Source: Deinococcus piscis | GTDB lineage: Bacteria > Deinococcota > Deinococci > Deinococcales > Deinococcaceae | Direction of reading: 5' to 3' | DNA length: 64,000 nt | Assembly (NCBI RefSeq): GCF_014653275.1 | Contig: NZ_BNAL01000002.1 | Coordinates: 62,001-126,000 of the forward strand | Shown here: in pieces, positions 1 through 7,852 of the stretch | Numbering within the stretch: position 1 is the first letter of the stretch | Layout of the letters: each line of letters begins with the position of its first letter | Made by a program: the position numbers and the translations under genes | The notes under the pieces: generated by a model | Seen by the model: the letters and a program-made list of their open reading frames with translations, nothing else | Databases searched by the model: none | Told to the model about the DNA's origin: nothing

Positions 1-1
1 G

Positions 2-85
2 GGGGCCCGCTTCGGAACCGCTGCGGCAGCTTTTGCGCAGGCAGATGCGCCCGCTGAGAAAGACACCCGCATTCAGCGCCGCTGA
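2..85 (+). CDS. possible 3' end of an upstream gene (partial)
   Basis: The second forward frame is open from the window edge to a TGA and would encode an Ala-rich tail ending in IQRR. A third-frame alternative stays open to a TGA at 112-114. Neither tail is recognisable. A rho-independent terminator about 50 nt further on suggests that some forward gene ends here. The frame choice is a guess. Confidence 0.25.
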   Translation, partial: GARFGTAAAAFAQADAPAEKDTRIQRR

Positions 86-132
86 TGACGGGGCCGTGAC
101 AGGCGTCACTTGAGTCAGTCATATTTGAAGCG

Positions 133-163
133 AAAGGAGCCCCCGGGTAGGCGGGCTCCTTTT
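133..163 (+). terminator. rho-independent terminator
   Basis: AAAGGAGCCC (133-142) pairs with GGGCTCCTTT (153-162) across a 10-nt loop and runs into T residues. It lies between a probable forward gene ending near 85 or 114 and the reverse tetR gene ending at 205, and could serve both. Confidence 0.75.
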
Positions 164-204
164 GGCTTCTTTGTCCTGTGTGGCCGTTGGCGAGCTGCCA
201 GTGA

Positions 205-831
205 TCAGACGTGCTCAGGTTCGGCGGCCAGCGCCCGGATGCCGCCACCCACAAAGGTGCCCAGCGTAGCGGCCAGAGCACGGGGGTCAAAAGGTTCTTC
301 GGTCAGCTCGGCGTAGGCGGCGCTGCTCAGCAGGTGAATCATCAGAAAAATGAGCTGTTGCCCGGCTGGCCCGCTGCGCTGGGCACGGGGCAATTCGGCC
401 AATTGCAGCCGACTTTCCAGCGCCTGGAGAAAGGTGCGGCGCTTTTGCCGGAACAGTGGCCCACCGCCGGAATGGAGCAGCATCAGCAGGTCACGTTCTT
501 CTAGCAAAGCCAAAAATAGGCGGTCAAAGGCGGTCTCTGAATCGGTAGGGCTGTGGAGGTAGGGATGCAGCCGCCCTGGCAAGCCTTCGAGCCGCGCTTC
601 AAGTAGGGCGTCCAGCATGTCCTCAGTGGACGCAAAATAGGTGTAGATGGTGGGCCGCGAAATTCGCAGGGCCTGCGCCAGGTCGGCCATGCCCACACTC
701 TCGAAGCCGCGCTGGATAAACAGTTCGGCGGCCATGTCCAGAATCTGAGTGCGGCGGTCTTCAGCGCTTAGGCGGCGCGGCAGAAGCGAGCCAGAAGACT
801 CGTGGGGGGCAATCGCAGCAGCGGGGGGCAT
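205..831 (-). CDS. TetR/AcrR family transcriptional repressor
   Basis: A 208-residue protein with a TetR helix-turn-helix at about residues 25-75 (ILDMAAELF, then GMADLAQALRISRPTIYTYF), followed by a helical ligand domain with no recognised ligand signature. It is divergent from the YhgE/Pip-like gene at 1064 and is the obvious candidate to repress it. The ATG at 831 has TACACT (843-838 on the reverse strand) only 6 nt upstream, so the mRNA is probably leaderless. Two operator-like inverted repeats at 853-880 cover the region of its own -35, which points to autorepression. Family assignment is firm; the target is inferred from position. Confidence 0.93.
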   Translation of the reverse strand: MPPAAAIAPHESSGSLLPRRLSAEDRRTQILDMAAELFIQRGFESVGMADLAQALRISRPTIYTYFASTEDMLDALLEARLEGLPGRLHPYLHSPTDSETAFDRLFLALLEERDLLMLLHSGGGPLFRQKRRTFLQALESRLQLAELPRAQRSGPAGQQLIFLMIHLLSSAAYAELTEEPFDPRALAATLGTFVGGGIRALAAEPEHV

Positions 832-837
832 GGCCCC

Positions 838-897
838 AGTGTATCATCTATTTAACAAAGTGTCATTTGACAAAATGTCAGAGCGCCTGAAATACTG
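838..897. promoter_or_regulatory. divergent promoters with two TetR-type operators
   Basis: Two similar inverted repeats lie in tandem: TAACA-AAG-TGTCA (853-865, one mismatch) and TGACA-AAA-TGTCA (868-880, perfect). Their centres are 15 bp apart. The forward promoter reads TTGACA (867-872), an 18-bp spacer, then AATACT (891-896), so its -35 lies inside operator 2. The reverse promoter reads ATGACA (866-861), a 17-bp spacer, then TACACT (843-838), so its -35 lies in operator 1. Both genes are therefore likely shut off by the TetR protein. Boxes are seen in sequence; the regulation is inferred. Confidence 0.7.
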
Positions 898-974
898 TGG
901 TCCGGTGGGCAGCGTCGGCCTGCGGCAGCCCAGGGCTCACGGGACCACCGACACGTTCTGGTCGGCCAGGCACT

Positions 975-1014
975 GCCATATAGAAGTGGTTTCAGCCATA
1001 TAGAACCGGTGTCA
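975..1014 (+). repeat. tandem 20-bp direct repeat in the YhgE leader
   Basis: GCCATATAGAAGTGGTTTCA (975-994) is followed directly by GCCATATAGAACCGGTGTCA (995-1014), 17 of 20 positions identical. Each copy has a TATAGA core that resembles a -10 box. The pair lies 50-90 nt before the YhgE start codon. It could be a duplicated regulator site, a duplicated promoter element, or a neutral duplication. Confidence 0.6.
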
Positions 1015-1063
1015 GTGCCCACAGTGGTGAAAACTGCCGCGCCCCGCCCCTCAAGGAGACCGC

Positions 1064-4000
1064 ATGCCCTTTCAAAAGTTTGTCCAAGATTTCCGCCGCC
1101 TGACCCCCTCGGAGCGGTCCATGTGGCGCTGGCCGATGATGTGGCTGAGCACCGCTGCCATCGTGGTGGTGCCGTCGCTGTACGCCAGCATCAACCTTGC
1201 CAGTTCGCTGGACCCGTACGGCAACCTGCAGGCGCTGCCGGTGGGGGTGGTGAATCTGGACCAGGGCACCGAGCGTGATGGCGAAACCATCAACGTAGGC
1301 CGCGAGGTGATGGATGACTTCCAAGAGGACCCGCCCTTTGACCTGACGGTGTTTCCGACCGAGGCTGCGGCCCGCGACGCGGTCAAGCGCGGTGACATCT
1401 ACTTTGCGCTGACCATCCCGGCTGATTTTAGCCGCAAGGCAGTGGCCGCAGACAGCAGCCAGCACGGCCTGCTGAAGTTCTATGTGGCCGAAGGCTCCAA
1501 CTATTTTGCCAGCCGGGTGGCCGATTCTTTTGCCGCCCGGCTCAGCGACGAGCTGAACAAATCCCTGGGCGAAACGCGCTGGGAAGCGGTGCAGGCGTCG
1601 CTAGAAGACGTGCAGAACGGCTTTGGGGACATCAAGGACGCCACAGGCCGCCTGAGTGAGGGGGCGGGTGAGCTGAAGGACGGAGCGCGGCGCGTCAATG
1701 ACGGAGCCAGCGCCCTGCAAGGCGGTCTGGACCGTGCCGCTGACGGCAGTACCCGCCTGGCCGATGGGGCCGCGCAGGTGTCTAGCGGTGTGCAGGCACT
1801 GACTGGCGGCACGGGTCGGCTGAAAGCAGGTATTGGAGAGCTGAACGCGGCGATTCCCACACCCGAAAAGCTTCAGCCTCTGCGTGAGGGGGCCGCTGCA
1901 CTCAGCCAGGGCAACGCCCAGCTGGCAACCGGCCTGGGCCAACTCTCCGCCGGGGCCGGTCAGCTGGCAGCCGGAAGTGGCCGCCTAAAGGAAGGCGCAG
2001 ACCAGGTGGCTACCGGAAACCAGCAACTGGCCGAGCAATTGCCCCAACTCCAAAGTGGTCTGGGCGAGTTGACGACTGGAGCTGGTCAGCTGGCAGCAGG
2101 GAGCACCCGCCTGAAGGACGGCGCGGACCAGGTGGCGGCGGGGAACAAGCAACTGGCGGAGCAATTGCCCCAACTCCAAAGCGGTCTGGGCGAGTTGGCA
2201 ACTGGGGCCGGGCAGTTGGCGGCAGGGAGCACCCGCTTAAAACAAGGTGCCGACCAAGTGGCGGCGGGCAACCAACAGCTGGCCGAGCAGTTGCCCCAAC
2301 TCCAAAGTGGCTTGGGCGAGTTGGCGACTGGAGCCGGGCAGTTGGCAGTCGGAAGTGGCCGCCTAAAAGAAGGCGCCGACCAGGTGGCGGCGGGCAACCA
2401 ACAGCTGGCCGGGCAATTGCCCCAACTGCAAAGTGGTCTGGGTGAGTTGGCGACGGGAGCCGAGCAGTTGGCAGCCGGAAGTACCCGCCTAAAAGAAGGT
2501 GCAGATCAGGTGGCGTCAGGCAACCAGCAGCTGGCCGCACAGTTGCCGCAGCTGGAAACTGGTGTAGGCCGGGTGGTGACGGGAGTGGACGCCCTCAATA
2601 CGGGTGCCGCCGAGCTGGCGACGGGGCTGACCCGCCTGAATGAAGGCGTGCGCGGCCAGCCCCTGCTGCCGGGACAGCTGAAATCTGGCGTGGCCGAGTT
2701 GAACCAGGGCTCGCAGCGCCTGCACAGCGGCACCAACGAGCTGCTTCAGGCCCTGCCGCAACTTCAGCAGGGCGCTTCGGCGGCTGCGGCAGGAGCACAG
2801 CAGCTGGCCGAGGGAGCCGGGCAACTGTCGAGTGGCGCAGGCGAGCTGAATGCCGGTGCGGAGCGTCTGTCTGAAGGGGCGCGCGCTGCGCAGCAAGGTT
2901 CCGAGCAAGCGGTGACCGGAGCCCAGCGTCTGGCCGAAGGAGCGGGCCAGCTTTCGAGTGGCGCAGGCGAGCTGAATGCCGGTGCGGAGCGTCTGTCTGA
3001 AGGGGCGCGCGCTGCGCAGCAAGGTTCCGAGCAAGCGGTGACGGGAGCCCAGCGTCTGGCCGAAGGAGCGGGTCAGCTTTCGAGCGGCGCAGGCGAGCTG
3101 AATGCCGGTGCCGAGCGTCTGGCCGAGGGTGCCCGTGCAGCGCAGCAGGGCTCTGAGCAGGCGGTCACTGGTGCCGAGCGGTTGGCTGAGGGAGCCGGGC
3201 AACTGTCGAGCGGCGCAGGCGAGCTGAACGCCGGTGCCCAACGTCTGTCCGAAGGGAGCCAGGCCGCCCAGGCGGGTGCGGGCCGGGCTGTGACCGGCGC
3301 TCAGCAACTTGCTGCGGGGTCAGCGCAGCTGTCGAGTGGCGCGGACGAGCTGAATACCGGAGCCAGGACCCTGGCCGCCCGCAGCAACGAAGCCGCAGCT
3401 GGCGCGGCCCGCTTGGCGAATGGGGCCGGGCAGGTCCAGGGCGGCGTGAATGACCTGGCCGACGGAGTCGGAAAAATTGGCGCGGGCGTGGGCACCATCA
3501 ACAGCCAATTGCCCGCGCAGGCCGACCTGGACCGGCTGAGCAGCGGAGCGCAGACCCTGGCAGGCAGCAGCGCCGAGCTGAGTGATGGCCTGGGGCAGTT
3601 GGACCGGGGAGCGGGTGACCTCGCGGGCGGCACCGCCGACTTGCTGGACGGCACAGGGCAGTTGTCTGACGGCCTCAGCGAGCTGGACAGCAAGATTCCC
3701 ACCGAGTTTGAGGAACTGGGCGGCGACCCCAGCGGCCTCACCCGCAGCGTGACCGCCCAAACCGAGAAGTTCGCGGCGGTGGCCAACAATGGCACGGGCT
3801 TCGCCCCCTATTTCATGGCCCTCAGCCTGTGGGTGGGCGCCGTGCTGACCACCTTCATCTTCCCCTTCCAGCAGTTGCCCTACAGCGCCCGGAGCACCGG
3901 GCAGGCGGCCAGGGTGCTGCGCAAATTCCTGATGCCTGCCCTGCTGGTCATCATTCAGGCGGTCCTGATGGTCTTTGCGGTGCAGGCGCTGGGCGTGGAG

Positions 4001-4525
4001 TACCTGCATCCGGCCCAGGTCATTGCCACTTCGGTGCTGGCGAGCCTCACCTTTTTCTCGCTGATTCTGGCGCTGATTTTGATGTTCGGCTCAGTGGGGC
4101 GGTTTATTGCGCTGGTGCTGCTGATTCTTCAGCTGGCGTCATCGGGAGGCAGCTACCCGGTGGAGCTGGCCCCGCCGGTGTTCCAGGCCATTCACAATTG
4201 GGTGCCAGTGACCCAGGCCGTCGGTGCGCTGCGCCACGCCATCGCGGGCGCGTATCAGGGGCAGTACCTGAAGTTCATGCTGTTCTTGCTGGCCATGATG
4301 GCGGTCAGTGGAGTCCTGGCGCTGCTGGCCCGCCGCCGCTGGGAACTGGTGGATGATGTAGACTTCCGCCCGCTGATCGTCTCGCCGCTGGCGTCCGGCC
4401 ATGTCCACGAAGACGACCTGGAGCGCCGCGTCCGCGAGCTACGCGAAGGCCACGCGGCCCACGCCGGGGTCATGGGCGGGGAGGCAGCAGAGTCAGCAGC
4501 GCCTGACGCACCGCGCCGCGACTGA
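1064..4525 (+). CDS. YhgE/Pip-family membrane protein with very long repeat region
   Basis: A 1153-residue protein. One membrane segment lies at about residues 30-46, followed by the YhgE/Pip N-terminal extracytoplasmic domain. A long Gly/Ala/Leu/Gln-rich region of YhgE-type GA..L..G repeats fills about 190-880, and five or so membrane segments lie at about 919-1090 (ABC-2-like C-terminal half). Inside the repeat region are two arrays of a 42-residue unit. The start has a good AAGGAG site (1051-1056). Family members are called phage infection protein (Lactococcus Pip) or ESX-associated YhgE; the biochemical role is unsettled. It is divergent from tetR and probably repressed by it. Its 3' end overlaps the converging hydrolase gene by 56 bp. 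An efflux or envelope-stress role is an inference from the TetR context. Confidence 0.85.
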   Translation: MPFQKFVQDFRRLTPSERSMWRWPMMWLSTAAIVVVPSLYASINLASSLDPYGNLQALPVGVVNLDQGTERDGETINVGREVMDDFQEDPPFDLTVFPTEAAARDAVKRGDIYFALTIPADFSRKAVAADSSQHGLLKFYVAEGSNYFASRVADSFAARLSDELNKSLGETRWEAVQASLEDVQNGFGDIKDATGRLSEGAGELKDGARRVNDGASALQGGLDRAADGSTRLADGAAQVSSGVQALTGGTGRLKAGIGELNAAIPTPEKLQPLREGAAALSQGNAQLATGLGQLSAGAGQLAAGSGRLKEGADQVATGNQQLAEQLPQLQSGLGELTTGAGQLAAGSTRLKDGADQVAAGNKQLAEQLPQLQSGLGELATGAGQLAAGSTRLKQGADQVAAGNQQLAEQLPQLQSGLGELATGAGQLAVGSGRLKEGADQVAAGNQQLAGQLPQLQSGLGELATGAEQLAAGSTRLKEGADQVASGNQQLAAQLPQLETGVGRVVTGVDALNTGAAELATGLTRLNEGVRGQPLLPGQLKSGVAELNQGSQRLHSGTNELLQALPQLQQGASAAAAGAQQLAEGAGQLSSGAGELNAGAERLSEGARAAQQGSEQAVTGAQRLAEGAGQLSSGAGELNAGAERLSEGARAAQQGSEQAVTGAQRLAEGAGQLSSGAGELNAGAERLAEGARAAQQGSEQAVTGAERLAEGAGQLSSGAGELNAGAQRLSEGSQAAQAGAGRAVTGAQQLAAGSAQLSSGADELNTGARTLAARSNEAAAGAARLANGAGQVQGGVNDLADGVGKIGAGVGTINSQLPAQADLDRLSSGAQTLAGSSAELSDGLGQLDRGAGDLAGGTADLLDGTGQLSDGLSELDSKIPTEFEELGGDPSGLTRSVTAQTEKFAAVANNGTGFAPYFMALSLWVGAVLTTFIFPFQQLPYSARSTGQAARVLRKFLMPALLVIIQAVLMVFAVQALGVEYLHPAQVIATSVLASLTFFSLILALILMFGSVGRFIALVLLILQLASSGGSYPVELAPPVFQAIHNWVPVTQAVGALRHAIAGAYQGQYLKFMLFLLAMMAVSGVLALLARRRWELVDDVDFRPLIVSPLASGHVHEDDLERRVRELREGHAAHAGVMGGEAAESAAPDAPRRD
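1930..2560 (+). repeat. five tandem 126-bp coding repeats (array 1)
   Basis: A 126-bp unit (42 residues) recurs about five times in frame. Landmark copies are AGCACCCGC at 2101 and 2227 and the matching Gly-Ser-x-Arg-Leu-Lys segments at 1975, 2353 and 2479. The protein unit contains QLPQLQSGLGEL, GAGQLAAGS and RLKEGADQVAAGN. Copies are close to identical in DNA, so the array is recently expanded or homogenised by recombination. Confidence 0.85.
2813..3400 (+). repeat. tandem 126-bp coding repeats (array 2)
   Basis: A second family with the same 126-bp period begins at about 2813, 2939, 3065, 3191 and 3317 (the last copy diverged). The protein unit contains GAGQLSSGAGELNAGAERL and ARAAQQGSEQAVTGAQRL. 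The sequence differs from array 1 but the 42-residue length is the same. This equals six heptads and fits an extended helical rod. Confidence 0.85.
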
Positions 4526-5444
4526 AGCTGCCCGGCGGGCCGGCGACCAGCAGCGCCGCGACCCGCCCACTGGCCGGGCAAAAGGCCAGCCCCGCCCGTG
4601 ATTGCCGCGCCACTCCGTCATGCCACCACACGCCCCCGGTCACGAACCAGCCGGGGGCGACTTCGTCGGTGCCCGGAGGACGCCCACGTGGGGTGATGCT
4701 CAGGGTCCAGCCGGGGGCCAGTGGCCCGCTCAGGTGAGCCGCCCCGAAGCGCAGCAGGTCATCTGCTGTGGCCCAGAGTCCTCCGGCTCCCGCCAGCGTG
4801 CCGAAATCGGTGGCACGCTGGGGCCGTGCGGGGGGCCGCGCAGCCAGAAAGTTGGTGATGCGTAGGCCCAGCGGCCCGGTGACTTCGCGGGCCAGCAGGT
4901 CCGGATAGGGCAGGCCACCTGCCTCCGCCAGTGCCAGTGCCAGGACTCCGGCCCCCAGGTTGGAGTAGCCAAAGCGTCCCGCCTGCCCCGCTGCCGCCCA
5001 GCGCCGCGCTGAAGCAATCGCGGCTTCGCGGCTCAGGCTGTAGGGCGCGTAGGGGTCCAGGAGGGCAGTCAACCCTGCCCGCAGTGGGTGAGCGGGCAGC
5101 CCGGCGGTGTGGGTTGCCAGCGCGTAGGGCGTCACGAACGGCGGCATTCCGGCAAAACTTCCGCCCAGCCCAGCCACTGGGGCGAGCGGGTCCAGCTGGC
5201 CAGCGGCGGCCAATTGCCCCAGCAGAGCCGCTGTAAATGGCTTGGTCACGCTGGCAATCTCGTATGGGGCAGCCGGGTCCAGCTGGCCCACCCCACCGGT
5301 CAGAGCCCGCCCCTCCGCCTGCATCCCCAGCACCAGCCCGCGCCCTGCCAGTGGCCGCAGCGCTCCCATCAGCGTTGCTGGAGACGCACCGCTCAGGTCG
5401 GCAGCCTGCCGGGTCAGGGAAGAGAGAGCATCACGGCGGAACAT
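4470..5444 (-). CDS. serine hydrolase of the beta-lactamase / class C fold
   Basis: A 324-residue protein with the penicillin-binding-protein catalytic set: S65-V-T-K68 (SxxK nucleophile and base), Y160-S-N162 (YxN), and H275-D-G277 in the position of the KTG/HTG triad. No signal peptide or membrane segment is evident, so it is probably cytoplasmic. Such proteins include esterases, peptidases and beta-lactamase-like enzymes; the substrate is unknown. The ATG at 5444 has TAGACT (5457-5452) 7 nt upstream and no Shine-Dalgarno site, indicating a leaderless mRNA. Its last 56 bp overlap the converging YhgE-like gene. Confidence 0.85.
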   Translation of the reverse strand: MFRRDALSSLTRQAADLSGASPATLMGALRPLAGRGLVLGMQAEGRALTGGVGQLDPAAPYEIASVTKPFTAALLGQLAAAGQLDPLAPVAGLGGSFAGMPPFVTPYALATHTAGLPAHPLRAGLTALLDPYAPYSLSREAAIASARRWAAAGQAGRFGYSNLGAGVLALALAEAGGLPYPDLLAREVTGPLGLRITNFLAARPPARPQRATDFGTLAGAGGLWATADDLLRFGAAHLSGPLAPGWTLSITPRGRPPGTDEVAPGWFVTGGVWWHDGVARQSRAGLAFCPASGRVAALLVAGPPGSFSRGAVRQALLTLLPPRP

Positions 5445-5528
5445 GCGCCCCAGTCTAGGCGTCAGCGCCGGTGGTGTTATCTTTGCTTACCCTATGGCGC
5501 AGCAAAGCAGGATCCAGCAAGGAAACAC

Positions 5529-6305
5529 ATGGACGCACTGATGGCCCTGTCCGGCACCCTCGCCAACGTGGCTGCGGTGCTGCTGGGCGGCCTGGTGGGG
5601 CTGCTGCTGGGTGGGCGGCTCCCCGATCAGGTTCAGCGCACGCTGCTGCAAGCGCTGTCGCTGGTCACCCTGTTTATTGGGATGGAGATGGCCTGGTCGC
5701 TGCGTGAGCTGGCTTTCGGGCCGGTGCCGGGCGTGGTAGTGGGCCTGGTGGCCATGGTGCTGGGCGCGGTGGCCGGCGAACTGCTGGGCATCGAGGACGC
5801 GCTGGGCCGCTTGGGCGAGCGCGTGCAGCAACGCCTGCGCGGCGGGGACCGCTTTACCGAAGGATTTGTGGCCGCCACGCTGCTCTTTTGTGTGGGCCCC
5901 ATGACCATTATTGGCGGACTCCAAAGTGGCCTGACCGGCGACCCCACCACCTATCTGCTCAAGGCGGGCCTGGACCTGGTGGCGGCGGCGGCGTTGGCCG
6001 GCGTGTACGGCAGTGGCGTGCTGGCCAGCAGCCTGAGCGTGCTGGTGGTTCAGGGCGGCCTTGCGCTGGGGGCTTTTGCGCTGGCGGGCAGCCTGCTCAG
6101 TGACCTGGACCCGGCCAGTCTGCGCAGTCACCCGGTCATGCTGACCCTGACTGGCACCGGCGGGCTGGTGCTACTGGGCATTGGCTGGAACCTGATGCTG
6201 GGCGGTCTGGAGCTGGATGACCGCCGGGTGCGTGTAGGCAGCTTCTTGCCAGCGCTGTTGCTGGGGCCGCTGCTGGCCTGGGCGCTGGGCCTGCTCTGGA
6301 GCTAA
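5529..6305 (+). CDS. DUF554 (YdfK/YqgA-type) membrane protein
   Basis: A 258-residue, very hydrophobic protein with six to seven predicted membrane segments. Family features include the Gly-rich N-terminal helix (LGGLVGLLLGGRLP), the GEL.GIE segment after the second or third helix, and the conserved LLFCVGPMTIIGGLQSGLTGD stretch at about 117-137. DUF554 proteins are widespread putative transporters with no settled function. The ATG at 5529 has AAGGA at 5519-5523. A longer open frame upstream lies antisense to the hydrolase gene and is not a credible extension. Confidence 0.88.
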   Translation: MDALMALSGTLANVAAVLLGGLVGLLLGGRLPDQVQRTLLQALSLVTLFIGMEMAWSLRELAFGPVPGVVVGLVAMVLGAVAGELLGIEDALGRLGERVQQRLRGGDRFTEGFVAATLLFCVGPMTIIGGLQSGLTGDPTTYLLKAGLDLVAAAALAGVYGSGVLASSLSVLVVQGGLALGAFALAGSLLSDLDPASLRSHPVMLTLTGTGGLVLLGIGWNLMLGGLELDDRRVRVGSFLPALLLGPLLAWALGLLWS

Positions 6306-6366
6306 GGGTAAGGATTTGGGCTGTGGCTTGGCTGGTTGGCCTGCGCTCAGGCAGTGTGCCCCGGCT

Positions 6367-7632
6367 CTACTCAGCGGTGTCCACGCCCGCTGCGGCCAGT
6401 TCACTGTGGGCCGCCTGCGGCAGCTCTATCCCCCAGTGCTGCTCGATATGCTGGACCACCAGATACCCCAGTTTCAGCTGCGCCGCCGCTGACAGGTGAA
6501 TGCCGTCAGCCGACATATCGGGGCCGAACGGTTCGGCGCTCGTTTCGTCGAGTGCGGGGTGAATGTCCAGCCGGTCCATCAGCGGCTGCACGTCCAGCAC
6601 GCTGTGGCCGTATTCGTCCGCCAGACGCTGAATGGCAGTGTTGTATGCCTTGACTGCCCCCTGAACCTGGCGACTTTCAGCTGGGGTCAGGGCCTGCGGG
6701 GCGTCGCAGCTCAGCTTCTGCCCCAGCAAAAAAGCCGTGAGCGGCAGCCGGTTCTCGCTCTCCTGACAGCTTGCGTCGGTCACACCTTTTTCAAACAGCA
6801 CCCCTCCAGCGCTCATCAGCGGCAGGCGGGTCACATCAGGCACCGTCAGCAGCAGGGTCCGGGCACCCGTGGGCTTGAGGGCGTCCAGCACCTGCCGGTA
6901 GTGGCGCTCAAATTCGGCGGGCGGCGTCACTCTGGCCGGGTCGCCACTGGTCACGCCGGGCAGGGCGTCGTTTGACCCAATCCAGAGGGTCAGCTGGTCC
7001 GGGTTGGACTTGAGCGCTGCTTCCACCTGGGTGAGCTGTGGTCCCAGAATCAGGCCATACATGCGCCGGGTCAGGTCATCGGTGCTGTCAGCCCCGCGCC
7101 TGCGGTACAGGTCCTGCACCTGCGCTCCGGGCACGGCGAAGTTGGAATTGCGCACGTCACGGCTGACCCGCTCACAGGCCCCTTCGTCCAGGCCGCCGCC
7201 CATCGGTGCCGGACAGCCACGCCGGGTGGCCGGAATGCCGAACGGCACACCAGTCAGGCGGGCCACCACGGCGGGGTAGGCGGCGTACTGGCCTGCCGCC
7301 GTGAGTCCAGCGGCCTGCATCCCCGCTGTCAGCGAGTCGCCCAGCGCCACATAGGCCATGCGCGGCATGGGCGTGCTGGTCAGTGGCTGCACCGGCTGTG
7401 CGGGCAGTTGCTCCTCGGTGACGGCTTCCAGTGGGTCCGCCGAGAACAGGTCGGGCACGGTCTGGGTGCGCTGGGGGCCACCGTCCAGGGCCAGCGCGGA
7501 CGCGGACGGCTCAGGCTGCGGAGGGGTGCAGGCCACCGTCAAGGCGAGCACCAGCGTGCCCAGGCCACGCGTCCAGGCGGCACGGTGTGGTTGGCCCTTG
7601 CGGCGGCCTTGCAGAGTCATGTCGGGCAGCAT
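6367..7632 (-). CDS. SGNH/GDSL-family secreted lipoprotein hydrolase
   Basis: A 421-residue protein. The N-terminal lipoprotein signal is basic residues, LVLALTVAC and lipobox Cys35. After a low-complexity linker comes the GDS motif (AYVALGDSLTAG, nucleophile Ser100), block III GSND (Asn221), and the C-terminal DGIH motif (Asp376, His379). This is the full SGNH catalytic set of esterases and lipases. It probably acts at the cell envelope on an acyl or acetyl ester; the substrate is unknown. The first start, preceded by GGGGAT, is used here; an ATG four codons later is possible. Confidence 0.87.
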   Translation of the reverse strand: MLPDMTLQGRRKGQPHRAAWTRGLGTLVLALTVACTPPQPEPSASALALDGGPQRTQTVPDLFSADPLEAVTEEQLPAQPVQPLTSTPMPRMAYVALGDSLTAGMQAAGLTAAGQYAAYPAVVARLTGVPFGIPATRRGCPAPMGGGLDEGACERVSRDVRNSNFAVPGAQVQDLYRRRGADSTDDLTRRMYGLILGPQLTQVEAALKSNPDQLTLWIGSNDALPGVTSGDPARVTPPAEFERHYRQVLDALKPTGARTLLLTVPDVTRLPLMSAGGVLFEKGVTDASCQESENRLPLTAFLLGQKLSCDAPQALTPAESRQVQGAVKAYNTAIQRLADEYGHSVLDVQPLMDRLDIHPALDETSAEPFGPDMSADGIHLSAAAQLKLGYLVVQHIEQHWGIELPQAAHSELAAAGVDTAE

Positions 7633-7852
7633 AGCGGCCTATCCCCATCAGGAGCGTGGTCTGCGCCGCTGTCTGGACTCTGGGTCGGTGTGACCCAGCC
7701 CCCGTTGGAACACGTTCAACGGAGCCCAGCCCAGATGCCTCCCGATCCCCCCAATTCCTAATCACACTCTTAACTAAAAAAGGTCTTCAAGAGCCACACA
7801 TCCTATTCCAATAGAGTGCTCATCTCTTTATTCTAAGAGCCGGAGGCAATCC

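Noticed and set aside
1930..3400. Regular ~126-bp DNA repeats as a CRISPR array
   Set aside because: The repeats are wholly coding, in frame and contiguous without unique spacers; they are protein repeats.
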